Below are positions 1-9,882 of a DNA stretch of 64,000 nt, piece after piece. The stretch covers positions 1-64,000 of the forward strand of contig NZ_JAEKJT010000010.1 of the NCBI RefSeq assembly GCF_017303055.1, in the 5' to 3' direction. The notes below the pieces were generated by a model. It saw only the letters and a program-made list of their open reading frames with translations. It had not been told where the DNA came from and ran no database searches. The stretch is from Halomonas litopenaei (GTDB lineage: Bacteria; Pseudomonadota; Gammaproteobacteria; Pseudomonadales; Halomonadaceae). The translations under genes were made by a program, and so were the position numbers. The first letter of the stretch is position 1. Every line of letters begins with the position of its first letter.

Positions 1-194
1 TCGTGCACCCAGGAGGTGGGCGAGCCGAAGCCATAGCGCATGATGACTTCATACACGCTGATGGCCATGGCGATGAACACCAGCCAAGCGGCCAGCTGAG
101 CGACCTTGACCACGCCCTGATCAAAGTGGCTGCGCACCACGTCGGGTGCGCGTTCGGGCGCCTTGTCGGCGTCCTGTCCCGGCAGGTCTGTCAT
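1..194 (-). CDS. TRAP transporter small permease (DctQ-type), 3' part outside window
   Basis: The small membrane subunit of a tripartite ATP-independent periplasmic transporter bridges the solute-binding protein and the large permease. Only the first 64 residues are visible, starting at an ATG at 194. After a polar N-terminus of about 33 residues comes a membrane segment (WLVFIAMAISVYEVIMRYGF) and the family-typical YEVIMRY-GS-TSWVHE region that opens the second segment. It lies 186 bp downstream of the solute-binding-protein gene on the same strand, so the operon is regulator, binding protein, DctQ and presumably DctM beyond the edge. The family call is firm; the substrate is unknown. Confidence 0.85.
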   Translation of the reverse strand, partial: MTDLPGQDADKAPERAPDVVRSHFDQGVVKVAQLAAWLVFIAMAISVYEVIMRYGFGSPTSWVH

Positions 195-380
195 GGGACT
201 TCCTCGACGGCTTGAGGATCGCGCCAGGGCACGATCCGGAAATGAGGGGGCGGTGCCGTGGCACCGCCCTGAACGTTCAGGTACTGGCAGGTAACGCGGT
301 ACACCCTTATGCGATATGCCGTGTCGCTGCACACCAGGCGACAGTCAGCACGGCTGACGCGTTACCCTGAGACCTTGGGC

Positions 381-1421
381 TTACAGCAGGTTGTGGTTTT
401 CCAGGTAGGCCACCACGGACTCGTAGAATTCCTGGGTAATCTCGTTCTTCTCGGCCCAGTTCTCCCACTCCTGCTTGGCGATGTTACGGAACGCTACGCG
501 CTCTTCCGCCGGCAGGTCGATGATCTCGATATCCGGGTTCTGGCGCGCTTCGCGCACGGCTTCGAGGTCACGCGTCTTGAGCTCGGCGACCATCTCATAC
601 GCCAGGGCATCAACGGACGTCTCGAGGATGGTCTTGAGGTCGTCCGGCAGGCTGTCCCAGACATCCTTGTTCAGTGAGACCGCGACCATCGGCAGGGAGT
701 GGAAGCCCGGATACAGCGGGTAAGGAGCAAACTCGTGCAGACCCTGTGCCTGGTTGGTGGCAAACACGGTGTAGTCAGCAGCGTCGATCACACCCTTCTC
801 GAGACCGGTATAGACCTCAGAGCCCGGCAGATTGACCGGTGTGGCACCAGCGGCTTCAAAGATGTTGTACACCATGCCTTCCGGAGCGCGCAGCTTGAGG
901 CCCTGCATGTCCTCGATGGAGCGCACCGGCTTGGTCGAGGGCAGCGACTCCAGCCCGGTGGCAGCAGCGCCGATCAGGTGCAGACCATAGGGTTCGACCA
1001 GCTTGTTGTAGAGCTCCTCGCCACCGGCATTGTTCATGTAGTCGAGGAAGTCATAGGGGTCGCTCCAGGCGCCCACCAGGTTGCCGATCATGCCGAAGGC
1101 CGGGTTCTGACCCGTGAAGTAGCTGGGATCGGTCAGGTGTCCCTGAAGGATGCCGGACTGCACCGCCTGCAGGGTCTGGTTAGCCTGAACCACGGCATTG
1201 ACCGGCAGAATTTCGATGGCGATGCGGCCATTGGACATCGTCGAAACGTTGTCGGCCCAGGCCTTCTTCATCTCGAACTGAGGCTCGCCGGCCGTTTCGG
1301 AGGTCTGGAAGGTCCACTCATACTCGGCAGCCTGAGCAGAAGCGGCCATGGATGCCAGAATCGCTGCACTCAACAGCTTGAGCTTGGCGCTAGGGGTCTT
1401 GAGCTTGGTGCTTGCCATCAT
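381..1421 (-). CDS. TRAP transporter substrate-binding protein (DctP family)
   Basis: This periplasmic binding protein of about 346 residues captures a small carboxylate and delivers it to the DctQ/M permease. The N-terminus has a basic region, a hydrophobic stretch and an AxA cleavage site (ASMAASAQA before AEYEW), a Sec signal peptide. DctP hallmarks follow: the GRIAIEI strand, LKLRAPEG in the middle (the Arg that pairs with the ligand carboxylate) and YTGLEKGVIDAADY. The reading frame stays open upstream, but the tandem ATG at 1421/1418 follows AAGGATGAG, so the start is placed there. It begins 7 bp after the stop of the GntR gene, implying cotranscription. The ligand cannot be read from sequence. 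Confidence 0.9.
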   Translation of the reverse strand: MMASTKLKTPSAKLKLLSAAILASMAASAQAAEYEWTFQTSETAGEPQFEMKKAWADNVSTMSNGRIAIEILPVNAVVQANQTLQAVQSGILQGHLTDPSYFTGQNPAFGMIGNLVGAWSDPYDFLDYMNNAGGEELYNKLVEPYGLHLIGAAATGLESLPSTKPVRSIEDMQGLKLRAPEGMVYNIFEAAGATPVNLPGSEVYTGLEKGVIDAADYTVFATNQAQGLHEFAPYPLYPGFHSLPMVAVSLNKDVWDSLPDDLKTILETSVDALAYEMVAELKTRDLEAVREARQNPDIEIIDLPAEERVAFRNIAKQEWENWAEKNEITQEFYESVVAYLENHNLL

Positions 1422-1428
1422 GGGAATC

Positions 1429-2238
1429 TCATCCTTCTTGTCGGCATGTTGCAGATAGTTCGGGAGCGTCAAAGGTTGTCTCGAGCGTCGATGAGGCCTT
1501 GGTGACCTCTTCCAGTCCAAGGTCCTGCCCAGTGCGCTCCAGTACCGCGAGCGCCGCACGGGCCGCTTCGCGGGGCTGTCTCAGCCGAATCGCCTCCATC
1601 ACCTTGCGATGACGATCCATGCTGTCATTGAGCCTGTCCGCGCTGTGGTTGGATCGCTCCACCAGCAGCGCAATGGCAGGCTTGAGAACGTGGCTGATCT
1701 GCGCCCACACCAAGTTATGCGATGCGGTGAAGATGGCCTCGTGAAACGCCACGTCGTACTCGTCGTGGGTCTTGCCCTGAAAGCGTAGATCATCGCTGGC
1801 CAGCGCTTCGATCATGCCTTGATAGGCGGTTTCGATGGCCAGCAGGTCGGCGGCGGTGGCGTGCTCGGCGGCCAGTCGGGCGACGAAAGGCTCGACGGCT
1901 ACGCGAAAGGCAAACACCTCGCGCTGGATCACCGGATTAGGATGGGCGAAACGCGCCAGCCAGCCGCTGACCCTGGGATCGAGCAGGTGCCAGCCTCCAA
2001 GGGGCTGCACCCGCGACCCTTGCCCAGAAATTCGAGTGATCATGCCCGCGGCGACCAGTACCTGCAGGGCACTTCTCACCGTCGAACGACTCACCGCGAA
2101 ACGCTCGCAAAGGTCCACTTCTCTGGGCAGGAACTCGCCCGGCATGTACTCACCGGCAAAGATCGCCTCGGCCAGGGCATCTGCGATGTCCGGGCGCGCG
2201 CGACGCAAGGGAGTTGAGGCTGCTGCCATGAGGGTCAT
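1429..2238 (-). CDS. GntR/FadR-family transcriptional regulator of the TRAP operon
   Basis: About 269 residues: an N-terminal winged helix-turn-helix (FLPREVDLCERFAVSRSTVR, then the QGSRV wing) and a C-terminal all-helical FCD ligand-binding domain with the metal/effector motif region DVAFHEAIFTASHN and later DRHRKVMEAIR. This is the FadR subfamily, whose members usually repress neighbouring catabolic or transport genes until a carboxylate effector binds. It is the promoter-proximal gene of the TRAP operon, so autoregulation plus transporter control is the simplest reading. An alternative ATG lies at 2229. The effector is presumably the transported acid, which is not identifiable here. Confidence 0.88.
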   Translation of the reverse strand: MTLMAAASTPLRRARPDIADALAEAIFAGEYMPGEFLPREVDLCERFAVSRSTVRSALQVLVAAGMITRISGQGSRVQPLGGWHLLDPRVSGWLARFAHPNPVIQREVFAFRVAVEPFVARLAAEHATAADLLAIETAYQGMIEALASDDLRFQGKTHDEYDVAFHEAIFTASHNLVWAQISHVLKPAIALLVERSNHSADRLNDSMDRHRKVMEAIRLRQPREAARAALAVLERTGQDLGLEEVTKASSTLETTFDAPELSATCRQEG

Positions 2239-2257
2239 CCGAACAAGGGAATGCAGA

Positions 2258-2307
2258 GTCAGACCTGCTATTCCATGTGTCTGACGCTTGGTGGAGTTAT
2301 GTCGGAC
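2258..2307. promoter_or_regulatory. Candidate GntR-family operator cluster (three GTCNGAC elements)
   Basis: GTCAGAC (2258-2264) and GTCTGAC (2279-2285) form a perfect 7-bp inverted repeat with a 14-bp spacer. A third element, GTCGGAC, lies at 2301-2307. All sit 20-70 bp upstream of the regulator start. The assignment to the neighbouring GntR protein is inference from position. Confidence 0.4.
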
Positions 2308-2367
2308 ATAGCTTCGCTAAAAATGCACATCGATGCCTTTAGACTTTAGTTCGATAACGATCGCTTT

Positions 2368-2436
2368 TAGCGCGCTCGCCCCTGCTCAAGTAGCGCGCTC
2401 GCCCCTGCTCAAGTAGCGCGCTCGCCCCTGCTCAAG
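2368..2436. repeat. Three perfect copies of a 23-bp tandem repeat
   Basis: Units at 2368-2390, 2391-2413 and 2414-2436 are identical. Each starts TAGCGCGCTCGCC and ends CTGCTCAAG. Twenty-three is not a multiple of three and no gene crosses the array. The repeat sits in the middle of the intergenic region, too far from either gene start to be an obvious operator. Confidence 0.95.
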
Positions 2437-2746
2437 GAACCTCTTCCGTTCAGCACAGTCGCACAGAGTAGATCTCAATGACCTGAGGCTTTTTCCTACC
2501 TTCTACGCAGCTCTTTACGACTCCGACCGACTGGTCTATTCTGGACGCACAAGCCAGGCGCTAAGTCCATTGGCCACGCCGCGTCCTCAGCAAAGGCGTG
2601 TCCTCAGCGGTGTCTGAGGTGTCGTCCGATCCACTGGGCAATGCCCTCTGGCTACAGGACGCAACGTCCCGGCAGGCAGGACTAGCAGCGACACCTTATC
2701 TAGCGAACGAGACAGGACGCGATTACCCATAGCAAAGGAGGCATCG

Positions 2747-3748
2747 ATGCAATCCAACTACTACAGCATTAGCGAATACCCTACTGGCACTCCCAGCCCG
2801 GACGTCTTTGTTCTGAATCAGCAGGAACTGCCGGCGCTGCAGGATGGCGAGGTACGCATTCGCAATCATTGGCTGTCAGTTGACCCCTACATGCGAGGCC
2901 GCATGAGCGGCGTCAAGACGTACATCGATCCCTTCGCCCTCGATGCCCCCCTCGAGGGCGCCGCGGTAGGTGAAATCATCGAATCCCGCGATGACCGCTT
3001 CAAGGTGGGTGATCGGGTCACCCACATGGGCGGCTGGCGTGATGTAGCACAGCTATCAGCGGACACCGTCACCGCCCTTCCCGATCTTGACGTCCCCGAG
3101 CAAGCCTACCTTGGCGTTCTCGGCATGCCTGGCATGACCGCCTGGACAGGCCTCAATGCGATTGCGCATATGCAGGAAGGCGACAACGTCCTGGTCAGCG
3201 CAGCCAGCGGCGCCGTGGGCTCACTGGCGGTACAACTGGCCAAGGCCAAGGGCGGCACCGTTGTCGGACTTGCCGGCAGCCAGAAGAAACGCGATTGGCT
3301 CGAGTCCCAGGGCATTGTCGCGGTTGACTACCGCGACAAGGACGCTGCCACACTCAGCGATGACCTGGCCAAGGCCTGCCCAGGCGGCTTCGATGTGTAC
3401 TACGAGAACGTCGGCGGCGTCTGCCTCGAGGCAGCCCTGAACAATCTCAACGTCGGCGCACGCATTGCCGTCTGCGGCATGATCTCTCGCTACAATGATG
3501 AAGGGCCGGCTCCTGGTCCCGCCAACCTGGCCATGATCCTGATTCGTCGCGCGAGCATGCAGGGCTTTATCGTGTTCGAGCACTGGGACAACTATCCGGC
3601 CTTTCTCGCCGAGGTGGGTCCCCAGGTCGCCGCTGGCGATATCGACTATCAGGAAACCGTGCGTGAAGGGCTGGAAGCGACCCCGGAGGCCTTCCTCGAT
3701 CTGTTCAAGGGCGCCAACAGCGGCAAGATGCTGGTGCGCTTGAGCTAA
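2747..3748 (+). CDS. NADP-dependent oxidoreductase, zinc-independent MDR (leukotriene B4 dehydrogenase/CurA-like) family
   Basis: About 333 residues, the usual length for single-domain-pair MDR enzymes that reduce the C=C bond of enones and 2-alkenals with NADPH. Visible features are the N-terminal WLSVDPYMRGRM signature of this subfamily, an ALPDLDVPEQAYLGVLGMPGMTAW stretch (ending in the conserved GMPGMTA), the Rossmann nucleotide loop AASGAVGSLAVQLAK, and the C-terminal Gly-Lys-Met-(Leu/Val)-Val-Arg ending. The zinc-binding cysteines of alcohol dehydrogenases are absent. The start is fixed by AAAGGAGG 7 bp upstream. It is a single-gene unit followed by a long hairpin. The likely role is detoxification of reactive carbonyls. 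Confidence 0.88.
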   Translation: MQSNYYSISEYPTGTPSPDVFVLNQQELPALQDGEVRIRNHWLSVDPYMRGRMSGVKTYIDPFALDAPLEGAAVGEIIESRDDRFKVGDRVTHMGGWRDVAQLSADTVTALPDLDVPEQAYLGVLGMPGMTAWTGLNAIAHMQEGDNVLVSAASGAVGSLAVQLAKAKGGTVVGLAGSQKKRDWLESQGIVAVDYRDKDAATLSDDLAKACPGGFDVYYENVGGVCLEAALNNLNVGARIAVCGMISRYNDEGPAPGPANLAMILIRRASMQGFIVFEHWDNYPAFLAEVGPQVAAGDIDYQETVREGLEATPEAFLDLFKGANSGKMLVRLS

Positions 3749-3751
3749 GGA

Positions 3752-3809
3752 AGCGCTGAAGTCAATTGACGCAGACACCGCCTACGGGCGGTGTCTGTGG
3801 TTCAGCGCT
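3752..3809. terminator. Nested stem-loop between convergent genes
   Basis: A perfect 11-bp stem (CAGACACCGCC at 3772-3782 with GGCGGTGTCTG at 3787-3797, TACG loop) is embedded in an outer 9-bp stem (AGCGCTGAA at 3752-3760 with TTCAGCGCT at 3801-3809). There is no long T-run. It lies between the ends of the oxidoreductase (+) and the EamA transporter (-), so it could serve both strands. Confidence 0.7.
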
Positions 3810-3831
3810 GACGCCAATGACACGCCTGCCA

Positions 3832-4755
3832 TCAACGGCCACGGCTGGCGATCATCACGCCGAACACCACCATCAACATCCCCACCGCGGTGATCCCACC
3901 GATCGTCTCGTCCAGCGCCCACCAGGCCAACGCCGTGGCAACCACCGGGGTCAGCGACCCTAGTGCCGAGGTCGCCTCAGCGCCCAGCCGTCGAATCGCG
4001 ATGCCCATCAGCAGGCCAGATCCCAGCCCCACCAGGATGCCCTGGACCACCAACTGCCCCAACCACTCCTGGGCTGACACCAGGTGTAGCGTCAAGCCCC
4101 CCACCCCGCTCACCTCGAGCCCGACCACCGTCAGCGCAATGATCGATCCACTGGGCACCGTGACCACCGCCGTAGCCTCGAGCGCCGACAGGCCGCTCTG
4201 ACGCACGCTGAGGGTGAACACCGCCCACATCACGCTGGACAGCAAGAACATGCCTTGCCCCAACAGCAGGGACTGCGAGCCCTGGCCCGAGGGCGCCAGC
4301 AGACAGGCAATGCCCATTGCGATGGCGACCAACCCGGCGGCACGCCCCCGCGACAACGGCTGGGCGAAGAGCCACACCGCCAGGGTACTGACGAACAGCG
4401 GCGCCGCCCCGGGTATCAGGGTACTGCCGTGGGCCACCGGCGCCAGTCCCATCCCCACCGCCCCCAACAGAAAGAAGGGGATGCCGGCGCCTGCCATCAT
4501 GCCGACCAGCCACACCGGGCTGACCGCCAACAGACGCTGCCGCCGACGCAGCGCCAACGGCAGCAGCACAAGGCCAGGCACGGCGTAGCGAAACAGGGTC
4601 AGGTCGAGGGTTCCCAGTGGTGACAGTGCCCCTTGGCGCAGCGACAGGAAGTAACAGGACCAGATCAGCACCGCGCCCAGCGCAGCGGCGACTCCCGACA
4701 GGGCGCGCCGGGGAGAGGCGACAAGCGGCGCCACCTGGGTCAGAGAAGACGACAT
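3832..4755 (-). CDS. EamA/DMT-family transporter (RhaT-type, ten membrane segments)
   Basis: About 307 residues with two repeated EamA halves of five transmembrane helices each, the standard layout of drug/metabolite transporters that export amino acids or other metabolites. The first half runs from AALGAVLIWSCYFLSL to ALRRRQRL and on through GIACLLAP; the second starts near LLGQGMFLLSSVMWAVFTL and ends in ALAWWALDETIGGITAVGMLMVVFGVMIASRGR, with the typical E-T-I-G and short basic tail. A CGGAG site precedes the ATG. It is divergent from an Lrp-family gene 163 bp away, which suggests amino-acid-responsive control of an amino-acid exporter. The substrate is not deducible. Confidence 0.88.
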   Translation of the reverse strand: MSSSLTQVAPLVASPRRALSGVAAALGAVLIWSCYFLSLRQGALSPLGTLDLTLFRYAVPGLVLLPLALRRRQRLLAVSPVWLVGMMAGAGIPFFLLGAVGMGLAPVAHGSTLIPGAAPLFVSTLAVWLFAQPLSRGRAAGLVAIAMGIACLLAPSGQGSQSLLLGQGMFLLSSVMWAVFTLSVRQSGLSALEATAVVTVPSGSIIALTVVGLEVSGVGGLTLHLVSAQEWLGQLVVQGILVGLGSGLLMGIAIRRLGAEATSALGSLTPVVATALAWWALDETIGGITAVGMLMVVFGVMIASRGR

Positions 4756-4918
4756 GACAGGACTCCGAGAGGGTTGTGGGGTAGCGGTACAAGCACCCTG
4801 CTAAGGCCAGTCTGCCGGCAATGCTAGGGGGAATGCAGGCAAAGACACTCCGCCACTGGACCCACATTGGCAGCGCGTGCCAATATTTCGGTATTCATGG
4901 CAAGTTTGAGCCAATTCC

Positions 4919-5404
4919 TTGAAAAAACTGGACCGTATCGATCGCCATCTACTCGCTCTGCTGCAGCAGGATGCGCGACTCACCAGCCACGAGCTGGCCG
5001 AGCGAGTGGGTCTGTCCCCATCCCCCTGCGCCAGGCGCATCCGCCGGCTGGAGCAACAGCGGCTGATCCAGCGCTACCGCGCCGAGCTGGACCGCGAACG
5101 CCTGGGGCTGGGGCTGACGGTGTTCGTCCACGTCAAGCTCAGCCGCCATCAAGATGCCCTGGTGGAAGCCTTCGAAGCCGCCGTGGCAGAGATGCCCGAA
5201 GTCATCGAGTGCCACACCGTGTCCGGTGCCTTCGACTATCTGCTGCAGATTGTCAGCGCCGACTTGAAAGGTTACGAACGCTGGGTGCGACAGCTGCAGA
5301 CCCTGCCCATGGTCAATACCGTGGACTCGAGCTTTGCCATCCGGGCCGTCAAGCGCGCCGGCGCCCTGGATCTTCGCGACGCTCGCCCGTCCGACGACGC
5401 CTAG
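4919..5404 (+). CDS. Lrp/AsnC-family transcriptional regulator (TTG start)
   Basis: About 161 residues: an N-terminal helix-turn-helix (LDRIDRHLLALLQQDARLT, then ELAERVGLSPSPCARRIRRL) and a C-terminal RAM (ACT-like) domain for amino-acid binding and oligomerisation, with the conserved VIECHTVSGAFDYLLQIV segment. The only in-frame start is TTG at 4919, because TGA lies four codons upstream and no ATG or GTG occurs between. No clear Shine-Dalgarno precedes it, so translation is probably weak, consistent with a regulator. It is divergent from the EamA transporter, the classic arrangement in which an Lrp paralogue senses an amino acid and controls its exporter. Confidence 0.87.
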   Translation: MKKLDRIDRHLLALLQQDARLTSHELAERVGLSPSPCARRIRRLEQQRLIQRYRAELDRERLGLGLTVFVHVKLSRHQDALVEAFEAAVAEMPEVIECHTVSGAFDYLLQIVSADLKGYERWVRQLQTLPMVNTVDSSFAIRAVKRAGALDLRDARPSDDA

Positions 5405-5430
5405 CGCCTGACTCCAGACGCTAGGCGTCG
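5395..5430 (+). terminator. Stem-loop overlapping the lrp-family stop codon
   Basis: A perfect 12-bp stem pairs CGACGCCTAGCG (5395-5406) with CGCTAGGCGTCG (5419-5430) around a 12-nt loop. The stop codon TAG of the regulator lies inside the left arm. Only a short TAT follows. Confidence 0.6.
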
Positions 5431-5640
5431 TATCAGAGGCTGTGCACTGGCGACTCTCGAGCTGGGTCCGGGCCTCGGCCGCATCCGCCCGGCATCGCCT
5501 CGCACGGGAGCAGGGTCTGCGCACCTTCGTCAGCATCGAGCCTGCTTGTCGCCGGCGCTTCACTTCGACGGCATCAGTCGTCAAGCTAGAGGCGACTCCG
5601 TCGCCATCCGGTCCCACGTATTGCCACTCAGGAGAGTTGA

Positions 5641-6312
5641 ATGCCGACATCGCCCACTCCCCCACGCCTGACGCTCGAGGTCTTCAGCGACCTGCGCTGC
5701 CCATTTTGCTATCTGGAGCTGCCGGAGCTTGAGGCCTTGGAGCAACGGTTCGGCGATGACATCCACATCCACTGGCGTCCATTCGAACTGAGGCCAGAGC
5801 CTGAGCCGGCCTTGGATCCCCATGGCGACTACTTGAACGAACTGTGGCGTGACGCCGTGCTGCCCATGGCGCGCGAACGTGGACTCAGCATGCGCCAGCC
5901 GGATATTCAGCCTCGCTCACGCCTTGCGCTCGAGACCCTGGCCTGGGCTGAACGACACGCCTCGGCACAGCAGGTAGCCTCGTTAAGGAAGGCCTTGTTC
6001 AGTGGCTTTTTCGAACGCAGCCTGGATCTCTCCGACCCTGCCGCACTGGCAGACCTCGTTCGTCACCAGGGACTCGATGGCGACGCGCTGGTGGCAAGCC
6101 TTGCCAATGAAGAAGATCGTCAGGCCGTCCGCGAGTCTCGCGAGGAGGGACAAGCACTGGGGATCGCCGGCGTGCCTGCCCTACGCTTCCTGATCGACGG
6201 CGAGCATGCCGGCATTCTGTCGGGGGCTCAGCCAAGGCGGCAGCTGTTTCTGGCGGTGGAGCGGCTGCGTGACGCACTCCAGCGCAACGACAGTGGCGCT
6301 GGCCATGAGTGA
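5641..6312 (+). CDS. DsbA-family (FrnE-like) thiol oxidoreductase, cytoplasmic
   Basis: About 223 residues without a signal peptide. The thioredoxin fold carries the redox motif CPFC near residue 21 (EVFSDLRCPFCYLELPELE) and the cis-proline loop GIAGVPALRF near residue 177, with a helical insertion between. This is the DsbA/FrnE/2-hydroxychromene-2-carboxylate isomerase superfamily, and the intact CxxC favours a redox role over isomerase. AGGAGAGTTG precedes the ATG. It overlaps the following SDR gene by 8 bp (ATGAGTGA), so the two are translationally coupled. The physiological partner is unknown. Confidence 0.82.
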   Translation: MPTSPTPPRLTLEVFSDLRCPFCYLELPELEALEQRFGDDIHIHWRPFELRPEPEPALDPHGDYLNELWRDAVLPMARERGLSMRQPDIQPRSRLALETLAWAERHASAQQVASLRKALFSGFFERSLDLSDPAALADLVRHQGLDGDALVASLANEEDRQAVRESREEGQALGIAGVPALRFLIDGEHAGILSGAQPRRQLFLAVERLRDALQRNDSGAGHE

Positions 6313-7210
6313 TAGAACACGCCCCGTTGTCGTCCTCGGAGGAACAGGGTTTGTCGGGGCTGCCGCTGTGCGTGAACTCTATTTCAGTGGACACGCGGTG
6401 AGGGTGGTGGCGAGGCGTCCCCGGCTACCCGACATGGTCGAACCCGGCGACCCGGTGGAAGCCATGGCGGCAGACCTGCAAGACCCCGACAGTCTGGCGC
6501 CGGTACTGGAGGGCGCCAGCGCGGTGATCAATGCCGTCAGCCTCTACCAGGAACGTCGCCGCGGGGACTTCGAGAAGGTCCACGTAGAAGGCGCCGCAGC
6601 GCTGGCCAGAGCGGCCAGGGCCGCCGGCGTCGACCGCTACCTGTTGATTTCCGGTATCGGAGCGCGGCCAGACTCACCCTCGCCTTATGTACGCGCCCGG
6701 GCCCTGGGCGAGCAGGCGGTGATGGAAGAGGTCCCACGGGCTGTCATCGTCAGGCCCAGTGTGCTGTATGGCCCACAGGCCGGTCTGACGGCCACGCTGG
6801 CACGCCTGGTTCGGCTGCCGGTCGTCCCGCTCTTCGGCACCGGAGAGGTGCGCCTGCAGCCCCTTCACGTGGGCGATCTCGGCAGTGCGCTGGGACGCCT
6901 GGCCACCCGTCCGGATCTGCCGCGTGCGCTGTATGAGCTGGGCGGACCTGACGCCGTGCGCTATCGCGACCTCGTCACGCTAATCGCCCGCTATCTGGAT
7001 AGGGACCCCACCCTGCTGACGACGCCGATGTGGCTATGGCATGCCCTGGCCACGACCATGAAGGCCCTGCCGTCTGCCCCGCTCACCCGTGACATGCTGT
7101 GGCTGATCCAGCAGGACAACTTGGTGTCACGCGGTGTAGGTACCTTCGACGACCTGGGCCTTCATCCGCGCAGCCTGCGTGACAGCCTGGTGCACTGCCT
7201 ACCGCGCTAG
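6305..7210 (+). CDS. NAD(P)-binding atypical SDR (NDUFA9/complex-I-type epimerase-like)
   Basis: About 301 residues. It starts with a Rossmann strand and glycine motif (VVVLGGTGFVGAAAVREL), continues with AADLQDPDSLAPVLEGASAVINAV and the YLLISGIGA segment, and has the atypical-SDR landmark VRPSVLYGP. The classical YxxxK is replaced by SPYVRARALGEQAV, where Tyr-X3-Ala replaces Tyr-X3-Lys. This group resembles the NDUFA9 subunit and bacterial nucleoside-diphosphate-sugar epimerase-like proteins that bind NADPH without clear catalysis. The frame stays open upstream, but the ATG at 6305 overlapping the end of the DsbA-like gene is preferred. The function is unassigned beyond nucleotide binding. 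Confidence 0.8.
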   Translation: MSDRTRPVVVLGGTGFVGAAAVRELYFSGHAVRVVARRPRLPDMVEPGDPVEAMAADLQDPDSLAPVLEGASAVINAVSLYQERRRGDFEKVHVEGAAALARAARAAGVDRYLLISGIGARPDSPSPYVRARALGEQAVMEEVPRAVIVRPSVLYGPQAGLTATLARLVRLPVVPLFGTGEVRLQPLHVGDLGSALGRLATRPDLPRALYELGGPDAVRYRDLVTLIARYLDRDPTLLTTPMWLWHALATTMKALPSAPLTRDMLWLIQQDNLVSRGVGTFDDLGLHPRSLRDSLVHCLPR

Positions 7211-7426
7211 ATAAGCGTCAATACGTCGGCTGGCTCGTCCCGCTAGGGAAGTGCTGACTACATCAGCCAAGTGACCTGAGGCACCAGGCGCCCGCAGCGC
7301 GGAACCCGGAGCCTATGCGGTATCGCTGAGAGTTCGAGCAGCGCATCACGCAATGAATCGGCGAATGAATCGGCGGCGCAGGAATCTATGCAGTGTTTCC
7401 TTAGCCCGTGATACGGGCAAGCGCCT

Positions 7427-7969
7427 TCAGCCTTTGCCCACCTGTGACATCAGGTCTGGCTGGACCACCTCGATCCAGTAACCGTCCGGATCCTTGACGA
7501 AGACCACGTCCTTCATCTTGCCCTGTTCGGGGCGCTTGATGAATTCGACGTCATTTTCATCAAACCAGGCCACCGCGGCGTGCAGATCCGGCACTGCAAA
7601 ACAGATGTGACCAAACCCCTGCGGTTCGGCGTTGCCATCGTGGTAGATACGTCCTTCCTGCTCCTCAGTGCCCCAGTTGTGCGTGAACTCCAGCAACCCG
7701 CGCTGCTGGAAGGTCCAGGTAGTGCGAGCCGCCACATCTTTAGGCACCTCATCCTGGGCATCCAGGTTAGCGAGGAAATACAGCGAGAACTGCATCTCCT
7801 CGAAATCCAGGCGCCTCAGCACGCTCATGCCAAACACGCGGGAATAAAAGGCGAGCGATACTTGCGGGTCCTTGACCCTCAACATGCTGTGGTTAAGACG
7901 AAACCCACGGGTAGCCGCCGGTGCCGCTTCAACGCCCGGATGCTGTTCGCCTTGGGGGGTATCCTTCAT
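7427..7969 (-). CDS. gloA: Lactoylglutathione lyase (glyoxalase I), long zinc-type form
   Basis: About 180 residues; it converts the methylglyoxal-glutathione hemithioacetal to S-lactoylglutathione in the cytoplasm. The four metal-ligand regions are visible: His/Ser at LNHSMLRV, Glu in GLLEFTHNWG, His in GFGHICFAV and Glu in YWIEVVQP. The insertion with DVAARTTWTFQQRG marks the longer, eukaryote-like, typically Zn-dependent class found in pseudomonads rather than the short Ni-dependent enzyme of E. coli. The ATG at 7969 is chosen because GAAGGAGATACCC precedes it, although the frame is open further upstream. It is a single gene with no obvious terminator. Confidence 0.92.
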   Translation of the reverse strand: MKDTPQGEQHPGVEAAPAATRGFRLNHSMLRVKDPQVSLAFYSRVFGMSVLRRLDFEEMQFSLYFLANLDAQDEVPKDVAARTTWTFQQRGLLEFTHNWGTEEQEGRIYHDGNAEPQGFGHICFAVPDLHAAVAWFDENDVEFIKRPEQGKMKDVVFVKDPDGYWIEVVQPDLMSQVGKG

Positions 7970-8338
7970 GGGTATCTCCTTCAGTGAGCTCGAGGAATGC
8001 ATCAACAGTTTCGACGTATTCACCATCGATGCGTTCAGATGTTGGCGCCACGCCAACGATGACCCATCAACAGGCCTGACTAAGGGTAATCATCCTTAGC
8101 GCACGACATCCTCCAGCGTGCGCGGTGCGCAGCACTTTTGTCTCTGAGCATGCGCTCGACAGGCCAGCGACCTGTCTGTTGACGCGCCAAGTGCCGCATC
8201 AGGCGCAAAAATACTACCAAAGTCTAATAACATATCCACAAATCAACGCGATAACTCAATCTTTTCGCCACACGCCTTGTCATCCCTACCATTTCGTGAA
8301 AAATGGCCACCGAATTCCTACCAATGGAACGCTTTGAC

Positions 8339-9823
<1,485 letters not shown>

Positions 9824-9850
9824 TCCTGATGAATGCCCCCGCTTGACCCT

Positions 9851-9882
9851 CAACGCCACGGTTCGCCGTGGCGTTGTCGTTT
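9851..9882 (+). terminator. Rho-independent-like terminator of the alanine symporter gene
   Basis: CAACGCCACGG (9851-9861) pairs with CCGTGGCGTTG (9866-9876) around a TTCG tetraloop and is followed by TCGTTT. It lies 28 bp after the stop codon. Confidence 0.8.

Larger units (their letters stand above)
2239..2746. other. 508-bp intergenic region with GntR-side promoter elements and a tandem repeat
   Basis: This gap separates the divergent GntR/TRAP operon from the oxidoreductase gene. On the GntR side there are three GTCNGAC elements: GTCAGAC at 2258-2264, its perfect inverted partner GTCTGAC at 2279-2285, and GTCGGAC at 2301-2307. These are plausible regulator half-sites. In the middle lies a three-copy 23-bp tandem repeat (listed separately). 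I see no convincing gene in the rest; the oxidoreductase is preceded by a strong AAAGGAGG site. Confidence 0.5.

Noticed and set aside
2368..2436. CRISPR-like array
   Set aside because: Units are directly adjacent with no spacers.
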